The translations under genes were made by a program, and so were the position numbers. Positions 17,020 through 26,119 of a stretch of 55,869 bases of DNA are shown here, in pieces. The stretch is taken from contig JAFQHF010000157.1 in assembly GCA_017398105.1 (NCBI GenBank), positions 1 through 55,869 on the forward strand, given 5' to 3'. The first letter of the stretch is position 1. The number at the start of each line of letters is the position of its first letter. The notes beneath the pieces were generated by a model. It was not told where the DNA came from. It saw only the letters and a program-made list of their open reading frames with translations, and made no database searches. The stretch is from Oscillospiraceae bacterium (lineage in GTDB: Bacteria; Bacillota_A; Clostridia; Oscillospirales; Oscillospiraceae).

Positions 17020-17098
17020 AGGGGAGGCGGACCGTTCAGCGGTGCCCCTCTTGATAATATCCTATCATATCCGGCTTGTTATTTCAAGCCGGATTTTC
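17020..17098 (+). terminator. Toxin-side 3' hairpins
   Basis: AGGGG...CCCCT enclosing ACCG-TTCAG-CGGT (about 17019-17050), then a 10-bp hairpin ATCCGGCTTG/CAAGCCGGAT (17069-17078 and 17085-17094) running into TTTTCTT. The second is a plus-strand terminator for the toxin transcript, convergent with hisIE. Confidence 0.6.
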
Positions 17099-17743
17099 TT
17101 ATTTGGTCATCTTTTCTTGCTTGACCTTGTGATCGATCACATGGCGGCCGGCCAGTTCCGTGCGAATATCTTCCACGGTAATGCCCATCTGCACCATCAG
17201 CACCATCACATGATAGGCAAGGTCTGCGATCTCGTAAATGGTTTCCGCCTTGTCGTCAGCCTTGCCTGCAATGATGACCTCCGTTGACTCCTCGCCTACC
17301 TTTTTCAGGATCTTGTCCAGACCCTTCCGGAACAGATAGGTGGTATAGGAGCCTTCCGGCAGTTCCTTCTTCCGGCCAACCAGCAGCTGATACAGACTTT
17401 CCAGCTGGAATTTATCTGCTTGCTCTCCAAATACAGGATTGTGGAAGCAGGAGTCCGTACCCAGATGGCAGGCAGGGCCATCCTTTCTGACTCTCACCTC
17501 CAGCGCATCGTAATCGCAGTCAGCAGTAATCGAAACGATGTGCTGATAATTGCCGCTGGTTTCTCCTTTCAGCCAAAGTTCCTGCCGGGAACGGCTCCAG
17601 AAGCAGGTCAGCCCCTTCTCCAGAGAAATCTGCAGACTCTCCCGGTTCATATAGGCCAGAGTCAGCACCTTTCCGGTCTCATCGTCCACCACAATGGCAG
17701 GAATCAGACCCTTTTCGTCAAATTTCAGTTTTTCCAAATCCAT
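17099..17743 (-). CDS. hisI: Bifunctional PRA-CH / PRA-PH (HisIE)
   Basis: A 214-residue fusion catalysing histidine steps 3 and 2. The N-terminal phosphoribosyl-AMP cyclohydrolase domain (about 1-115) has the metal-site CDYD and the Cys in HLGTDSCF. The C-terminal phosphoribosyl-ATP pyrophosphatase domain (about 118-205) has KVGEESTEV and the DLAYH helix. It is the last gene of the his operon and starts 1 nt after the hisF stop, so it depends on coupling; its ribosome site (GAGG) lies inside hisF. Confidence 0.93.
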   Translation of the reverse strand: MDLEKLKFDEKGLIPAIVVDDETGKVLTLAYMNRESLQISLEKGLTCFWSRSRQELWLKGETSGNYQHIVSITADCDYDALEVRVRKDGPACHLGTDSCFHNPVFGEQADKFQLESLYQLLVGRKKELPEGSYTTYLFRKGLDKILKKVGEESTEVIIAGKADDKAETIYEIADLAYHVMVLMVQMGITVEDIRTELAGRHVIDHKVKQEKMTK

Positions 17744-17744
17744 A

Positions 17745-18503
17745 TCATAACCTCACAGGGATCTTATTTTGCGCCAGAATGCGCTTCAGCTCAGGGATCT
17801 GAACCTGACCAAAGTGGAAAATCGATGCCGCCAGACCCGCATCCACCTTGGGCAGGGTCTGGAACAGGGTAATAAAGTCCTCCACACAGCCCGCACCGCC
17901 AGATGCGATGACCGGTACATCCACTGCATTGGATACCGCTTCCAGCATTTCCAAATCAAAGCCCTGCTTCACGCCATCGGTATCGATGGAGTTCAGCACC
18001 ACTTCTCCTGCGCCGTTGCTGACACAGCGCTTGATCCAGGAGATGGCCTCCATGCCGGTATCCTCCCGGCCGCCCTTGGCAAAGACCCGGAACTGTCCGT
18101 CCACACGCTTCACATCCGCAGACAGCACCACACACTGGTCGCCGTACAGCCGGGCAGCCTCCCGAACCAGGTCCGGATTCCGGATAGCGCCGGAGTTGAC
18201 GCTGACCTTATCCGCGCCGCATTTTAACACCCGGTCAAAATCCTCCACGGTGTTGATTCCGCCGCCCACCGTCAGAGGGATAAAAATGGTGGAAGCCACT
18301 TCCGTTAAGATATCCGTAAACAGCTTCCGGCCCTCGGCGGAGGCGGTGATGTCGTAAAACACCAGCTCATCCGCACCGTTGTCAGAATAGAATTTGCCCA
18401 GCTCCACAGGCGAGGAAACATCCTGCAGCCCCTGGAAATTGGTTCCCTTCACCACCCGGCCGTTTCGGACATCCAGGCAGGGAATAATACGTTTTGTGAT
18501 CAT
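17745..18503 (-). CDS. hisF: Imidazole glycerol phosphate synthase cyclase subunit
   Basis: A 252-residue (beta/alpha)8 barrel that uses ammonia from HisH to convert PRFAR to imidazole glycerol phosphate and AICAR. The N-terminal catalytic Asp is in [15 protein letters not shown], the second catalytic Asp is in LNSIDTDG, and the phosphate loops are present. Full length. It overlaps hisA by 4 nt (ATGA) and is followed at once by hisIE. Confidence 0.96.
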   Translation of the reverse strand: MITKRIIPCLDVRNGRVVKGTNFQGLQDVSSPVELGKFYSDNGADELVFYDITASAEGRKLFTDILTEVASTIFIPLTVGGGINTVEDFDRVLKCGADKVSVNSGAIRNPDLVREAARLYGDQCVVLSADVKRVDGQFRVFAKGGREDTGMEAISWIKRCVSNGAGEVVLNSIDTDGVKQGFDLEMLEAVSNAVDVPVIASGGAGCVEDFITLFQTLPKVDAGLAASIFHFGQVQIPELKRILAQNKIPVRL

Positions 18504-19213
18504 AAGGCCACCTCGATTGCGGTTTTCAGATCAATGGCACCGATGTAATAGGCTTTTCCGATAATGGCACCATGGATCTTCATATCTGCCAGTGCCTGCA
18601 CATCCTCCAGGCTGGACACACCGCCGGAGGCGATCAGATCAATGGTATATTTTTCGGACAGTTCCCGATACAGCTCCCGGTTGGTTCCCTTCATGGCGCC
18701 GTCCCGGGAAATATCGGTGCAGATCACAGTTTTCACACCCAGCTTCTGCATTTTATCGAAGAAAGCATGGGCCGTCAGCTCACTTTTTTCTGTCCAGCCC
18801 TTGATGGCAACGAAACCGTCCTTCAGGTCAACACCCACAGCGATTTTTTCACCGTACTGAGCAAGCGCCGTCTCCAGAAACGCCGGGTCCGTCACAGCAG
18901 CGGTTCCCAGGATCACCCGGTCAACGCCGATGGAAAGATAGCGTTCAATGGTCTGCATATTCCGGATGCCGCCGCCCACCTCCACAAACAGATCCGTATT
19001 TTCGATGATCCGCCGGATAGTCACCAGGTTGGCGGGCTCACCCTTTTTCGCACCTTCCAGATCCACCAGATGGATATGGGTGCTTCCGGCCTCTGCAAAG
19101 GCTTTTGCCACCTGCGCCGGGTTTTCGCTGTAAACTGTCATCTGGGCATAGTCGCCCTTGTACAGCCGCACTGCCTTGCCGTCATACAGATCAATGGCAG
19201 GATAAATATACAT
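18500..19213 (-). CDS. hisA: ProFAR isomerase
   Basis: A 237-residue barrel enzyme catalysing the Amadori rearrangement of ProFAR to PRFAR. It has the N-terminal catalytic Asp (PAIDLYDGKAVRL), the second Asp/Thr in CTDISRDGAM and the GGGIR phosphate loop. It is a homologue of its neighbour hisF. It starts 12 nt after hisH with GAGGAGG upstream. Confidence 0.95.
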   Translation of the reverse strand: MYIYPAIDLYDGKAVRLYKGDYAQMTVYSENPAQVAKAFAEAGSTHIHLVDLEGAKKGEPANLVTIRRIIENTDLFVEVGGGIRNMQTIERYLSIGVDRVILGTAAVTDPAFLETALAQYGEKIAVGVDLKDGFVAIKGWTEKSELTAHAFFDKMQKLGVKTVICTDISRDGAMKGTNRELYRELSEKYTIDLIASGGVSSLEDVQALADMKIHGAIIGKAYYIGAIDLKTAIEVAL

Positions 19214-19225
19214 ATGCCGCCCTCC

Positions 19226-19831
19226 TCATACTGCGCAGAAGGCTCGCAGGATGGACAGGCCCACATTTCCGCTTTTTTCCGGATGGAACTGACAGCCAAA
19301 AATGTTTCCCTGCTCCACAGCCGCCGTAATGGGGATGCTGTATTCCGCTGTGGCTGCCAGAGAATCTTCGCAGCCCTGGGCATAATAGGAATGGACGAAA
19401 TACACAAACTGTCCGTCCACGTCCTTCAGGAGCCGTCCCTGCTGCACATTCAGCTGATTCCAGCCCATATGCGGAATCTTCAGATCCTGCGCAATACGCC
19501 CCGCCATGGGAACCACCTGGCCCTTCAGCAGGCCCAGGCCTTCATGCTCGCCGTATTCAAAGCTCTTTTCAAAGAGCATCTGCATGCCCAGACAGATTCC
19601 CAGCAGCGGTTTTCCGGCTGCCGCCTGCTCCCGGACAAAGCTGTCCAGACCGGAGCTGCGAAGCTTGTTTGCCGCATCCTCAAAGGCGCCTACCCCGGGC
19701 AGCACCAGCCGGTCTGCCCGTTCCAGTTCCGCCGGGTCGCCGCTGACAAAGGCCGCTTCCCCGATGGCCCTGAAAGAAGAGCACAGGGAAAACAGATTGC
19801 CCACACCATAATCAATGATACCGACCATCAC
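19226..19831 (-). CDS. hisH: Imidazole glycerol phosphate synthase glutaminase subunit
   Basis: A 201-residue class I glutamine amidotransferase that delivers ammonia to HisF. The nucleophile Cys is in LLGICLGMQ (about residue 80) and the catalytic His-x-Glu in CQFHPEKS (about 182-184). The start ATG overlaps the hisB stop, so it is translationally coupled. Confidence 0.95.
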   Translation of the reverse strand: MMVGIIDYGVGNLFSLCSSFRAIGEAAFVSGDPAELERADRLVLPGVGAFEDAANKLRSSGLDSFVREQAAAGKPLLGICLGMQMLFEKSFEYGEHEGLGLLKGQVVPMAGRIAQDLKIPHMGWNQLNVQQGRLLKDVDGQFVYFVHSYYAQGCEDSLAATAEYSIPITAAVEQGNIFGCQFHPEKSGNVGLSILRAFCAV

Positions 19832-20409
19832 AGCACCCCCTTGGTGGAGGGAATCTCATTGCTGCCATCCGGTGCAACTGCTGCCTTCAGGCTCCGGGCC
19901 ACGGATTTAAAGGTTCCTTCCACAATATGATGGGCATTTTTACCTGCCAGCTGCCGGATATGCAGACTCATGGGGCAGTTCCGGGTGAAGGCCAGGAAAA
20001 ATTCCTCCACCAGTTCCGTATCAAAGGTTCCTATTTTTTCCACAGGAATTTCCAGCCCGCAGCACAGGCAGCTGCGCCCGGAAAGATCCACCGCGCTCAA
20101 GATCAGCGCTTCGTCCATGGGCAGCAGGAAGCTGCCGTAACGGGCAATGCCCCGCTTGTCGCCCAGGGCGGTCTGGAAGGCCTGGCCCAGGCAGATGCCG
20201 ATATCCTCCACACTGTGATGGTCGTCCACATCGGTATCTCCGTCACAACGGACAGTCAGATCAAATTTACCGTGGGCAGCGAAGAGAGTCAGCATGTGAT
20301 TCAGGAAGCCGCAGCCGGTATTGATGCTGCTTTTTCCCGTTCCGTCCAGATTTACTGACAGGAAGATATCGGTTTCCGCAGTTTTGCGGGTAATTTCAAA
20401 CGTTCTCAT
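19828..20409 (-). CDS. hisB: Imidazoleglycerol-phosphate dehydratase
   Basis: A 193-residue monofunctional Mn-dependent dehydratase (step 7). Metal-binding repeats are CGFLNHML, DDHHSVED and the later SLHIRQLAGKNAHH. It lacks the HAD phosphatase half found in E. coli HisB, so histidinol-phosphatase must be encoded elsewhere. It overlaps hisC by 14 nt and hisH by 4 nt. Confidence 0.95.
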   Translation of the reverse strand: MRTFEITRKTAETDIFLSVNLDGTGKSSINTGCGFLNHMLTLFAAHGKFDLTVRCDGDTDVDDHHSVEDIGICLGQAFQTALGDKRGIARYGSFLLPMDEALILSAVDLSGRSCLCCGLEIPVEKIGTFDTELVEEFFLAFTRNCPMSLHIRQLAGKNAHHIVEGTFKSVARSLKAAVAPDGSNEIPSTKGVL

Positions 20410-21457
20410 AAAGCACCTCTTTTACGGTGTTGATGAATGCAGCCATCTGCTCCGGGGTTCCGATGGTGATACGGTTATACTGACAGATTTTCGGATTGGA
20501 GAAGTGCCGCACCAGAATGCCTCTGGCTTTCAGCGCTTCATACAATTCTCCGCCATCCAGTTTGTCGGTTTTGGCAAAAAGGAAATTGGTCTTACTGGGC
20601 AAAACGTCAAATCCAAGAATCTTCAGCTGTTCTTCTGTCCACCGGCGGTTTTGGATAATCTGGCTGCATTTTTCCTGATAATAGGGTTCCGCCTCCACGG
20701 TGGCTTCTCCCAGCAGGAGGGTCAGTCGATTGATATTATAGGGATTGGTGGAATACTTGATTTTTTCCAGATCCGCAATGATCGCCGGGCTGCCAAAGGC
20801 GTAGCCCAGCCGTCCGCCGGCCAGACACCGGGATTTGGAGAAGGTGCGGGTCACCAGAAGATTGTCATATTTTTCAATCAGAGGCAGGGCCGTCTCTCCG
20901 CCGAAATCCACATAGGCTTCATCGATCAGCACCAGTGCATCCGGATTGCTTTTTACAATTTCCTCAATTTCCGGAAGGCCCAAATCCATGCCGGTGGGCG
21001 CATTGGGATTGGCGATGACCACCATTTTGTTTTTGCCGCAGTAGTCCCGGTGGTCGATGGAAAAATCCGCTTTCAGGGGGATCTTTTCATATTCCAGATC
21101 ATACAGATCTGCATAAACCTGATAAAATCCGTAGCTGATCTCCGGAAACACCACGCCCTGACCGCCGAATGCCATAAAGGCAAAATTCAGCACCTCGTCA
21201 GAGCCGTTGGACACGAACACATTCTCCGGCTTTACCCCGTAAAGCTTTGCCAGCTTTTCCTTCAGGCCCCTGGCCGTGGGATCGGAATACAGCCGCAGCA
21301 GCTCCACCTGCTGTGCCGTCATAGCCGCAACAACGGACGGTGCGGGCGGATAGGGCGATTCATTGGTATTGAGCTTGATGTACTGCATATCCCTGGGCTG
21401 TTCTCCGGGGGTGTAGGCTTCCAGAGACTGATACCGGGAATTTAAAAATCTGCTCAT
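20396..21457 (-). CDS. hisC: Histidinol-phosphate aminotransferase
   Basis: A 353-residue fold-type I PLP aminotransferase. The PLP lysine is in RTFSKSRCLAGGRLGY, and the substrate-binding N-terminus has KLNTNESPYPP. Length is typical. It starts 2 nt after the hisD stop. Aromatic amino-acid transamination is a possible side activity, but operon position makes histidine synthesis the main role. Confidence 0.95.
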   Translation of the reverse strand: MSRFLNSRYQSLEAYTPGEQPRDMQYIKLNTNESPYPPAPSVVAAMTAQQVELLRLYSDPTARGLKEKLAKLYGVKPENVFVSNGSDEVLNFAFMAFGGQGVVFPEISYGFYQVYADLYDLEYEKIPLKADFSIDHRDYCGKNKMVVIANPNAPTGMDLGLPEIEEIVKSNPDALVLIDEAYVDFGGETALPLIEKYDNLLVTRTFSKSRCLAGGRLGYAFGSPAIIADLEKIKYSTNPYNINRLTLLLGEATVEAEPYYQEKCSQIIQNRRWTEEQLKILGFDVLPSKTNFLFAKTDKLDGGELYEALKARGILVRHFSNPKICQYNRITIGTPEQMAAFINTVKEVLYENV

Positions 21458-21459
21458 AG

Positions 21460-22734
21460 TCAGGACTCCTTTCGGATCATGACGCTTTTTCCGTGGGCCT
21501 GCAGACCCTCCTGGTTGGCAAAATAATCAATGGATTCCGCCACAGCGTTCAGGGCATCCGCAGTATAATAGCTGAACTGGCTCTTTTTCACAAAATCATC
21601 CACGCTCAGAGGACTGGAAAACCGGGCCGTACCGGAGGTGGGAAGGGTGTGATTGGGGCCTGCAAAGTAGTCGCCCAGGGCTTCCGGGCAGCTGCGGCCC
21701 ATGAAGATGGAACCTGCGTGCTTCACCGCATCCAGATAGGAGAAGGGATCGTCCACCATCAGCTCCAGGTGCTCGGGCGCGATCTCGTTGGAAATTTCAA
21801 CGCCCTGCATCAGGTTTTCCGCCACAATGATCTTTCCGTTGCTGTCAATGGAAGCCCGCGCAATTTCCGCCCGGGGAAGCATCGGAATCTGCTTTTCCAG
21901 TTCCTGGCTGACCGCCAGCGCCAGTGCTTCACTTTCGGTAACCAGCACGGCGCTTGCCAGCTTGTCGTGCTCTGCCTGGCTCAGCAGATCCGCCGCCACA
22001 TGGGCAGGGTTGCTCTTTCCATCTGCGATCACCAGAATCTCACTGGGACCTGCGATCATGTCAATGGACACCATGCCGAACACCTGCTTCTTGGCCTCTG
22101 CCACAAAGGCATTGCCGGGGCCCACGATCTTATCCACCTTGGGTACGCTTTCCGTACCGTAGGCCAGAGCCGCAATGGCCTGGGCGCCGCCCACCTTAAA
22201 GATCTGATCCACACCGGCAATCTTCGCCGCCGCCAGGATCACCGGGTTGATCCTGCCGTCCCTGCCGGGAGGGGTCACCATATTGATCTGGCCGCAGCCT
22301 GCAATTTTGGCAGGGATGGTATCCATCAGAACCGTGGAAGGATAGGCCGCCGTGCCGCCGGGGACATAGATGCCCACCTTTTCAATGGGGGTCACCTTCT
22401 GCCCCAGTACGATGCCGGGACGGTCTGCGATCACGAAGCTGTTTCGTACCTGCTTCGAATGAAAGTGACGGATATTTTCCGCTGCCTGTTCCAGAACAGA
22501 CAGAAACTTCGGGTCTACCGCAGCAAAGGCTTCCTCAATTTCCTGCTGAGAGACCAGAAGGGTATCCAGTTCCGCCTTGTCAAACTTTAAAGTATATTCC
22601 AGAAGCGCCCTGTCGCCATTGGCGCGGACATTGGCAATAATATCTGACACAATGCCTTCCACATTGACCGAAGGGCTCACCCGGGCAAAGATTTCCGAAT
22701 TGGAAACCTGCCCGTATTTCATGATCTTGATCAT
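21460..22734 (-). CDS. hisD: Histidinol dehydrogenase
   Basis: A 424-residue zinc enzyme that oxidises L-histidinol twice with NAD. Signatures include GTAAYPSTVLM, the family pattern around IDMIAGPSEI and HAGSIFMG, and the zinc/catalytic His in NEIAPEHLEL. Full length. It overlaps hisG by 4 nt. Confidence 0.95.
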   Translation of the reverse strand: MIKIMKYGQVSNSEIFARVSPSVNVEGIVSDIIANVRANGDRALLEYTLKFDKAELDTLLVSQQEIEEAFAAVDPKFLSVLEQAAENIRHFHSKQVRNSFVIADRPGIVLGQKVTPIEKVGIYVPGGTAAYPSTVLMDTIPAKIAGCGQINMVTPPGRDGRINPVILAAAKIAGVDQIFKVGGAQAIAALAYGTESVPKVDKIVGPGNAFVAEAKKQVFGMVSIDMIAGPSEILVIADGKSNPAHVAADLLSQAEHDKLASAVLVTESEALALAVSQELEKQIPMLPRAEIARASIDSNGKIIVAENLMQGVEISNEIAPEHLELMVDDPFSYLDAVKHAGSIFMGRSCPEALGDYFAGPNHTLPTSGTARFSSPLSVDDFVKKSQFSYYTADALNAVAESIDYFANQEGLQAHGKSVMIRKES

Positions 22735-23369
22735 TTCTGTTCCTCCACCTGCGCTGCCAGGCTGTCCCGAATCGTCAGGATGGCAGTGTTTTTAAACTGA
22801 TAGCTGGCAGCATTGGCGATCAGCCGGGCGCTGATGGGCACGATCTGCTCGTAGACCACCAGATCATTTTCCTTCAGGGTACTTCCCGTTTCCACGATAT
22901 CCACGATCACATGGCTCAGGCCCAGAATGGGGGCCAGCTCAATGGAGCCGTTCAGATGAATGATATCGATATCCCGGCATTTTCCGCTGTAATAGGTTTT
23001 TGTGATATTGGGAAACTTGGTTGCCACTTTCAGTGTCCTGCCCACCGGATCGCGGAAGGCCCGCATACCTGCCACCGCCATGCGGCACTTTCCCATTTTC
23101 AGGTCCAGCAGTTCATACACGTCGGGATCATATTCCAGCAGGATATCCTTGCCTACGATCCCCAGGTCAGCTGCGCCCCGCTCCACATAAATGGCCACAT
23201 CACTGGGCTTGACCCAGAAATAACGGACACCTTTTTCTTCGTTCTCAAAAATCAGCTTTCGTCCGGGATTTTCAATTTCCGGACATTCAAATCCGCTGTT
23301 TTTCAGCATTTTATAGGCTTTCTCGCCCAGTCTTCCTTTGGGAAGCGCAATGTTGATCCAGGTCTTCAT
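22731..23369 (-). CDS. hisG: ATP phosphoribosyltransferase catalytic subunit, short form
   Basis: A 212-residue short-form HisG, first committed enzyme of the pathway. Marks are ALPKGRL at the N-terminus and the PRPP-binding DIVETGSTLKEN. It lacks the C-terminal regulatory ACT-like domain of long forms and therefore needs HisZ, which is encoded just upstream with a 4-nt overlap. Confidence 0.95.
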   Translation of the reverse strand: MKTWINIALPKGRLGEKAYKMLKNSGFECPEIENPGRKLIFENEEKGVRYFWVKPSDVAIYVERGAADLGIVGKDILLEYDPDVYELLDLKMGKCRMAVAGMRAFRDPVGRTLKVATKFPNITKTYYSGKCRDIDIIHLNGSIELAPILGLSHVIVDIVETGSTLKENDLVVYEQIVPISARLIANAASYQFKNTAILTIRDSLAAQVEEQK

Positions 23370-24436
23370 GCCATCCGCGCTCCTTTCTCAAAACGGACAC
23401 AGGTCTTCCAGCTCCGGTTTTCCGGCATCTGCGATGCCACCAGAACGCTGCCCTGAGCCGCGGCCTCTGCCGCAGCAGCCGTAAGAACGGCGGTATCCAC
23501 GCTGCCGTCATGGAGGATCAGCGTATCCACATCCCAGGTATCTGCCCGGGCCGGAAGCTCCTGCAGCAGATCCAAGTACAGGGCAAAGCCAATGGCCCGG
23601 GCCTTTCTTCCCATTTTCCGGGGCAGCTTATCGTACTGTCCGCCGGAGAGAATGCTCTGGGGGATTCCTTCCAGGAAGCCCCGGAACACCACGCCGCTGT
23701 AATAGCCCATATTGTTGCTGACGGAGAAATCCAGCCGGACGGCATCCGCACAGCCATTGGCCTCCAGCGTATTCCAAAGACCTTCCAGCTGCGCCATGGC
23801 CTGCTTTTCTTCCGCCGTGGTCAGAACGCCGGAAACCGAGTCCAGAACCTCCCGGCCGCCGTGGCAGGAGAGGATGGTCTCCAGCTTGGCCCAGCCTGCT
23901 GCAGGACACATGGCACGTAAATCATGGGCATTTTTCCGGCGCAGGTTTTCCATGGCCTGCCGCTTTTCCCTGCTGTCAAATCCGCAGCTGTCCAGAACTG
24001 CCGCCAGCAGACCCATATGGGAAAGATTCAGCACAAATTTCTGCCCCAGAAGCTCCAGACTTCTGACTGCCAGCAGCACAACCTCTGCCATCTCATAATC
24101 CCCCAGGTCTCCCACGCATTCCAGTCCGGCCTGCATGATCTCCCGGTAATCCCGGTAGACATTTTCATTATAATAGACCTTCTGCACCACCCCCGGCGCA
24201 TCCGGTGCGTTCTTCACAATGGAAAGGGTAACGTCCGGCTTCAGGGCCAGCAGCCGTCCGCCATCGCCGGAGAAGGTGATGATCTGATCCGAGACCAAAA
24301 AATCCTTGTTGCGGACATACAGGTCATACTCTTCAAACCGGCTCATTTTGTATGGGGTATAGCCGTACCGGCGGTAAAGGCTCCGCAGGGCAAATACCGC
24401 CTGTTCCTCACGCTTCAGAATCTGATCCGTCATCAT
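23366..24436 (-). CDS. hisZ: ATP phosphoribosyltransferase regulatory subunit
   Basis: A 356-residue HisRS-like paralogue without tRNA charging function; it forms a complex with short HisG and confers histidine feedback. It has the class II synthetase-like core (GYTPYKMSRFEEYD, LKPDVTLSI, and a GGQYDKL motif 3 region). It overlaps hisR at its 5' end by 29 nt; a shorter start at the next codon is possible. Confidence 0.92.
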   Translation of the reverse strand: MMTDQILKREEQAVFALRSLYRRYGYTPYKMSRFEEYDLYVRNKDFLVSDQIITFSGDGGRLLALKPDVTLSIVKNAPDAPGVVQKVYYNENVYRDYREIMQAGLECVGDLGDYEMAEVVLLAVRSLELLGQKFVLNLSHMGLLAAVLDSCGFDSREKRQAMENLRRKNAHDLRAMCPAAGWAKLETILSCHGGREVLDSVSGVLTTAEEKQAMAQLEGLWNTLEANGCADAVRLDFSVSNNMGYYSGVVFRGFLEGIPQSILSGGQYDKLPRKMGRKARAIGFALYLDLLQELPARADTWDVDTLILHDGSVDTAVLTAAAAEAAAQGSVLVASQMPENRSWKTCVRFEKGARMA

Positions 24437-24728
24437 CCAGTTTCCCCGCCTCCTTTAAATAATCCAGAGCGGTGCGGTAACCGCCGCCGTAATTCAGGCA
24501 CCGGTTCACCCGGCTGATGGTAGCCGAACTGGCACCGGTGGTTTCCGATACTTCAATATAATTGCTGCCTGCATCCAGAAGGCAGGCCACCCGGAACCGC
24601 TGGAACATGGACTGCAGTTCCTTGATGGTGCAGATATCCTCAAAAAACAGGCGGCAGTCCTCCTGGGACTTCAGCGCCAGAATGGCTTCATAAAACAGGT
24701 CCTCACCGGGGTGTCGAATTTTGCCCAT
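24408..24728 (-). CDS. hisR: TrpR-like repressor, HisR/YerC family
   Basis: A 106-residue helical protein of the TrpR-related YerC/YecD family, with a helix-turn-helix around SETTGASSATISRVNRCL. Family members lead his operons in many Firmicutes and have been proposed as histidine-responsive repressors (HisR). The start at 24728 is preferred because AAAGGA lies 13 nt upstream; the longer start at 24761 has no site. An inverted repeat in its promoter (24810-24827) fits autorepression of the whole operon. Confidence 0.85.
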   Translation of the reverse strand: MGKIRHPGEDLFYEAILALKSQEDCRLFFEDICTIKELQSMFQRFRVACLLDAGSNYIEVSETTGASSATISRVNRCLNYGGGYRTALDYLKEAGKLDDDGSDSEA

Positions 24729-24801
24729 ATACAATAATTCCTTTCTGCGTGTGCATGTCATTGCAGGAAGAGGCCTGAATGACAGCAGTGTTGTTTGTGA
24801 T

Positions 24802-24830
24802 ACTTTATCACTTTAGCTCGTTAAAGTCAA
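24802..24830 (-). promoter_or_regulatory. his operon promoter with embedded HisR-type operator
   Basis: On the minus strand: TTGACT (24830-24825), 17-bp spacer, TAAAGT as -10 (24807-24802). ACTTTA (24810-24815) and TAAAGT (24822-24827) form a perfect 6-6-6 inverted repeat that fills the spacer, and ACTTTA recurs at the -10. Binding there would block polymerase. Confidence 0.65.
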
Positions 24831-24909
24831 GAGAAAATATGCCCATTTTTACAGTGTATTTCCAGCGGACATTTGTACATCTGAAAGATACATTTTTACC
24901 AAAAACCTA

Positions 24910-24938
24910 TTGACCTTCGGCTATCCCGGTGCTAGAAT
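24910..24938 (+). promoter_or_regulatory. ilvE promoter
   Basis: TTGACC (24910-24915), 17-bp spacer, TAGAAT (24933-24938). It is divergent from the his promoter, about 80 bp away. Confidence 0.8.
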
Positions 24939-24974
24939 AATGTAATCAAAAAACCGCGAGAGGTGTAATCTATT

Positions 24975-25985
24975 ATGGAAAAGAAGAATATCGACTGGGG
25001 CAATATCGGTTTCGGTTATGTCCAGACCGACCTGCGCTACGTCTCCAACTACAAAAACGGCGCATGGGATGAAGGCACGCTGACCACCGATGCCAACATC
25101 ACCATGAACGAGTGCGCCTGCGTTCTGCAGTACGCGCAGACCTGCTTCGAGGGTATGAAGGCCTATACCACCGAGGATGGCAAAATTGTCTGCTTCCGCC
25201 CTGACCTGAACGCTGTCCGCATGGAAGAATCCGCCAAGCGGCTGAAGATGCCCCCCTTCCCTGCCGAGCGTTTCCTGGATGCCATCAAGCAGGTAGTCAA
25301 GGCCAACGCCGCCTGGGTCCCCCCCTACGGCTCCGGCGCTTCCCTGTATATCCGCCCCTATATGTTCGGTTATGACTCCATCATCGGTGTCAAGCCCGCC
25401 AATGAGTACCAGTTCCGTGTCTTCGTCACTCCCGTGGGCCCCTACTTCAAGGGCGGTGTCAAGCCCCTGACCGTTCGCATCTCCGACTTTGACCGTGCAG
25501 CCCCCAGAGGTACCGGCCATGTCAAAGCTGGCCTGAACTATGCCATGAGCCTGTACGCCATTGTGGATGCCCACGAAAAGGGCTACGACGAGAACATCTA
25601 CCTGGACTCCGCCACCCGCACCAACATTGAAGAAACCGGCGGCGCCAACGTGATCTTCATCAAGGGCAACACCCTGGTGACTCCCAAGTCCGATACCATT
25701 CTGCCCTCCATCACCCGCCGCTCCATTGTCCACGTGGCCAAGGAATATCTGGGCATGGAAGTGGAAGAGCGTGATGTGGCACTGGCAGAAATCGACCAGT
25801 TTGAAGAGTGTGGCCTGTGCGGCACTGCTGCTGTCATCTCCCCCGTTGGCACCATCGTGGACCACGGCCGGGAAATCCACTACGCAGGCTTCGGCCCCAA
25901 GATCCAGAAGCTCTACGACACCCTCACCGGCATCCAGATGGGCCGACTCGAAGCCCCCGAAGGCTGGATTCAGGTCATCGAATAA
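24975..25985 (+). CDS. ilvE: Branched-chain amino acid aminotransferase
   Basis: A 336-residue fold-type IV PLP enzyme making the last step to Val, Leu and Ile. The PLP lysine is in GHVKAGLNYA, and the family pattern EETGGANVIF is present. It belongs to the longer (eukaryote-like, type II) branch by its QTCFEGMKAY region. It has its own promoter and terminator and no T-box, so it is controlled separately from the ilv-leu operon downstream. Confidence 0.93.
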   Translation: MEKKNIDWGNIGFGYVQTDLRYVSNYKNGAWDEGTLTTDANITMNECACVLQYAQTCFEGMKAYTTEDGKIVCFRPDLNAVRMEESAKRLKMPPFPAERFLDAIKQVVKANAAWVPPYGSGASLYIRPYMFGYDSIIGVKPANEYQFRVFVTPVGPYFKGGVKPLTVRISDFDRAAPRGTGHVKAGLNYAMSLYAIVDAHEKGYDENIYLDSATRTNIEETGGANVIFIKGNTLVTPKSDTILPSITRRSIVHVAKEYLGMEVEERDVALAEIDQFEECGLCGTAAVISPVGTIVDHGREIHYAGFGPKIQKLYDTLTGIQMGRLEAPEGWIQVIE

Positions 25986-25999
25986 ACTTTGTGCAAATT

Positions 26000-26032
26000 G
26001 ACGGCAGCATACTGCTGCCGTCTTTGTATTTT
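26000..26032 (+). terminator. Terminator after ilvE
   Basis: 10-bp stem GACGGCAGCA/TGCTGCCGTC (26000-26009 and 26013-26022), loop TAC, then TTTGTATTTT. Confidence 0.88.
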
Positions 26033-26084
26033 CTGCATTTCTGCCTAAAATGTATTTTTCCCGTGGACTTTTGTGTTTGATCGC

Positions 26085-26113
26085 TTGACACTTAATGGTT
26101 TTAATGCTATAAT
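26085..26113 (+). promoter_or_regulatory. Promoter of the T-box/ilv-leu operon
   Basis: Perfect TTGACA (26085-26090) and TATAAT (26108-26113) with 17-bp spacing. Confidence 0.92.
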
Positions 26114-26119
26114 GCACCT

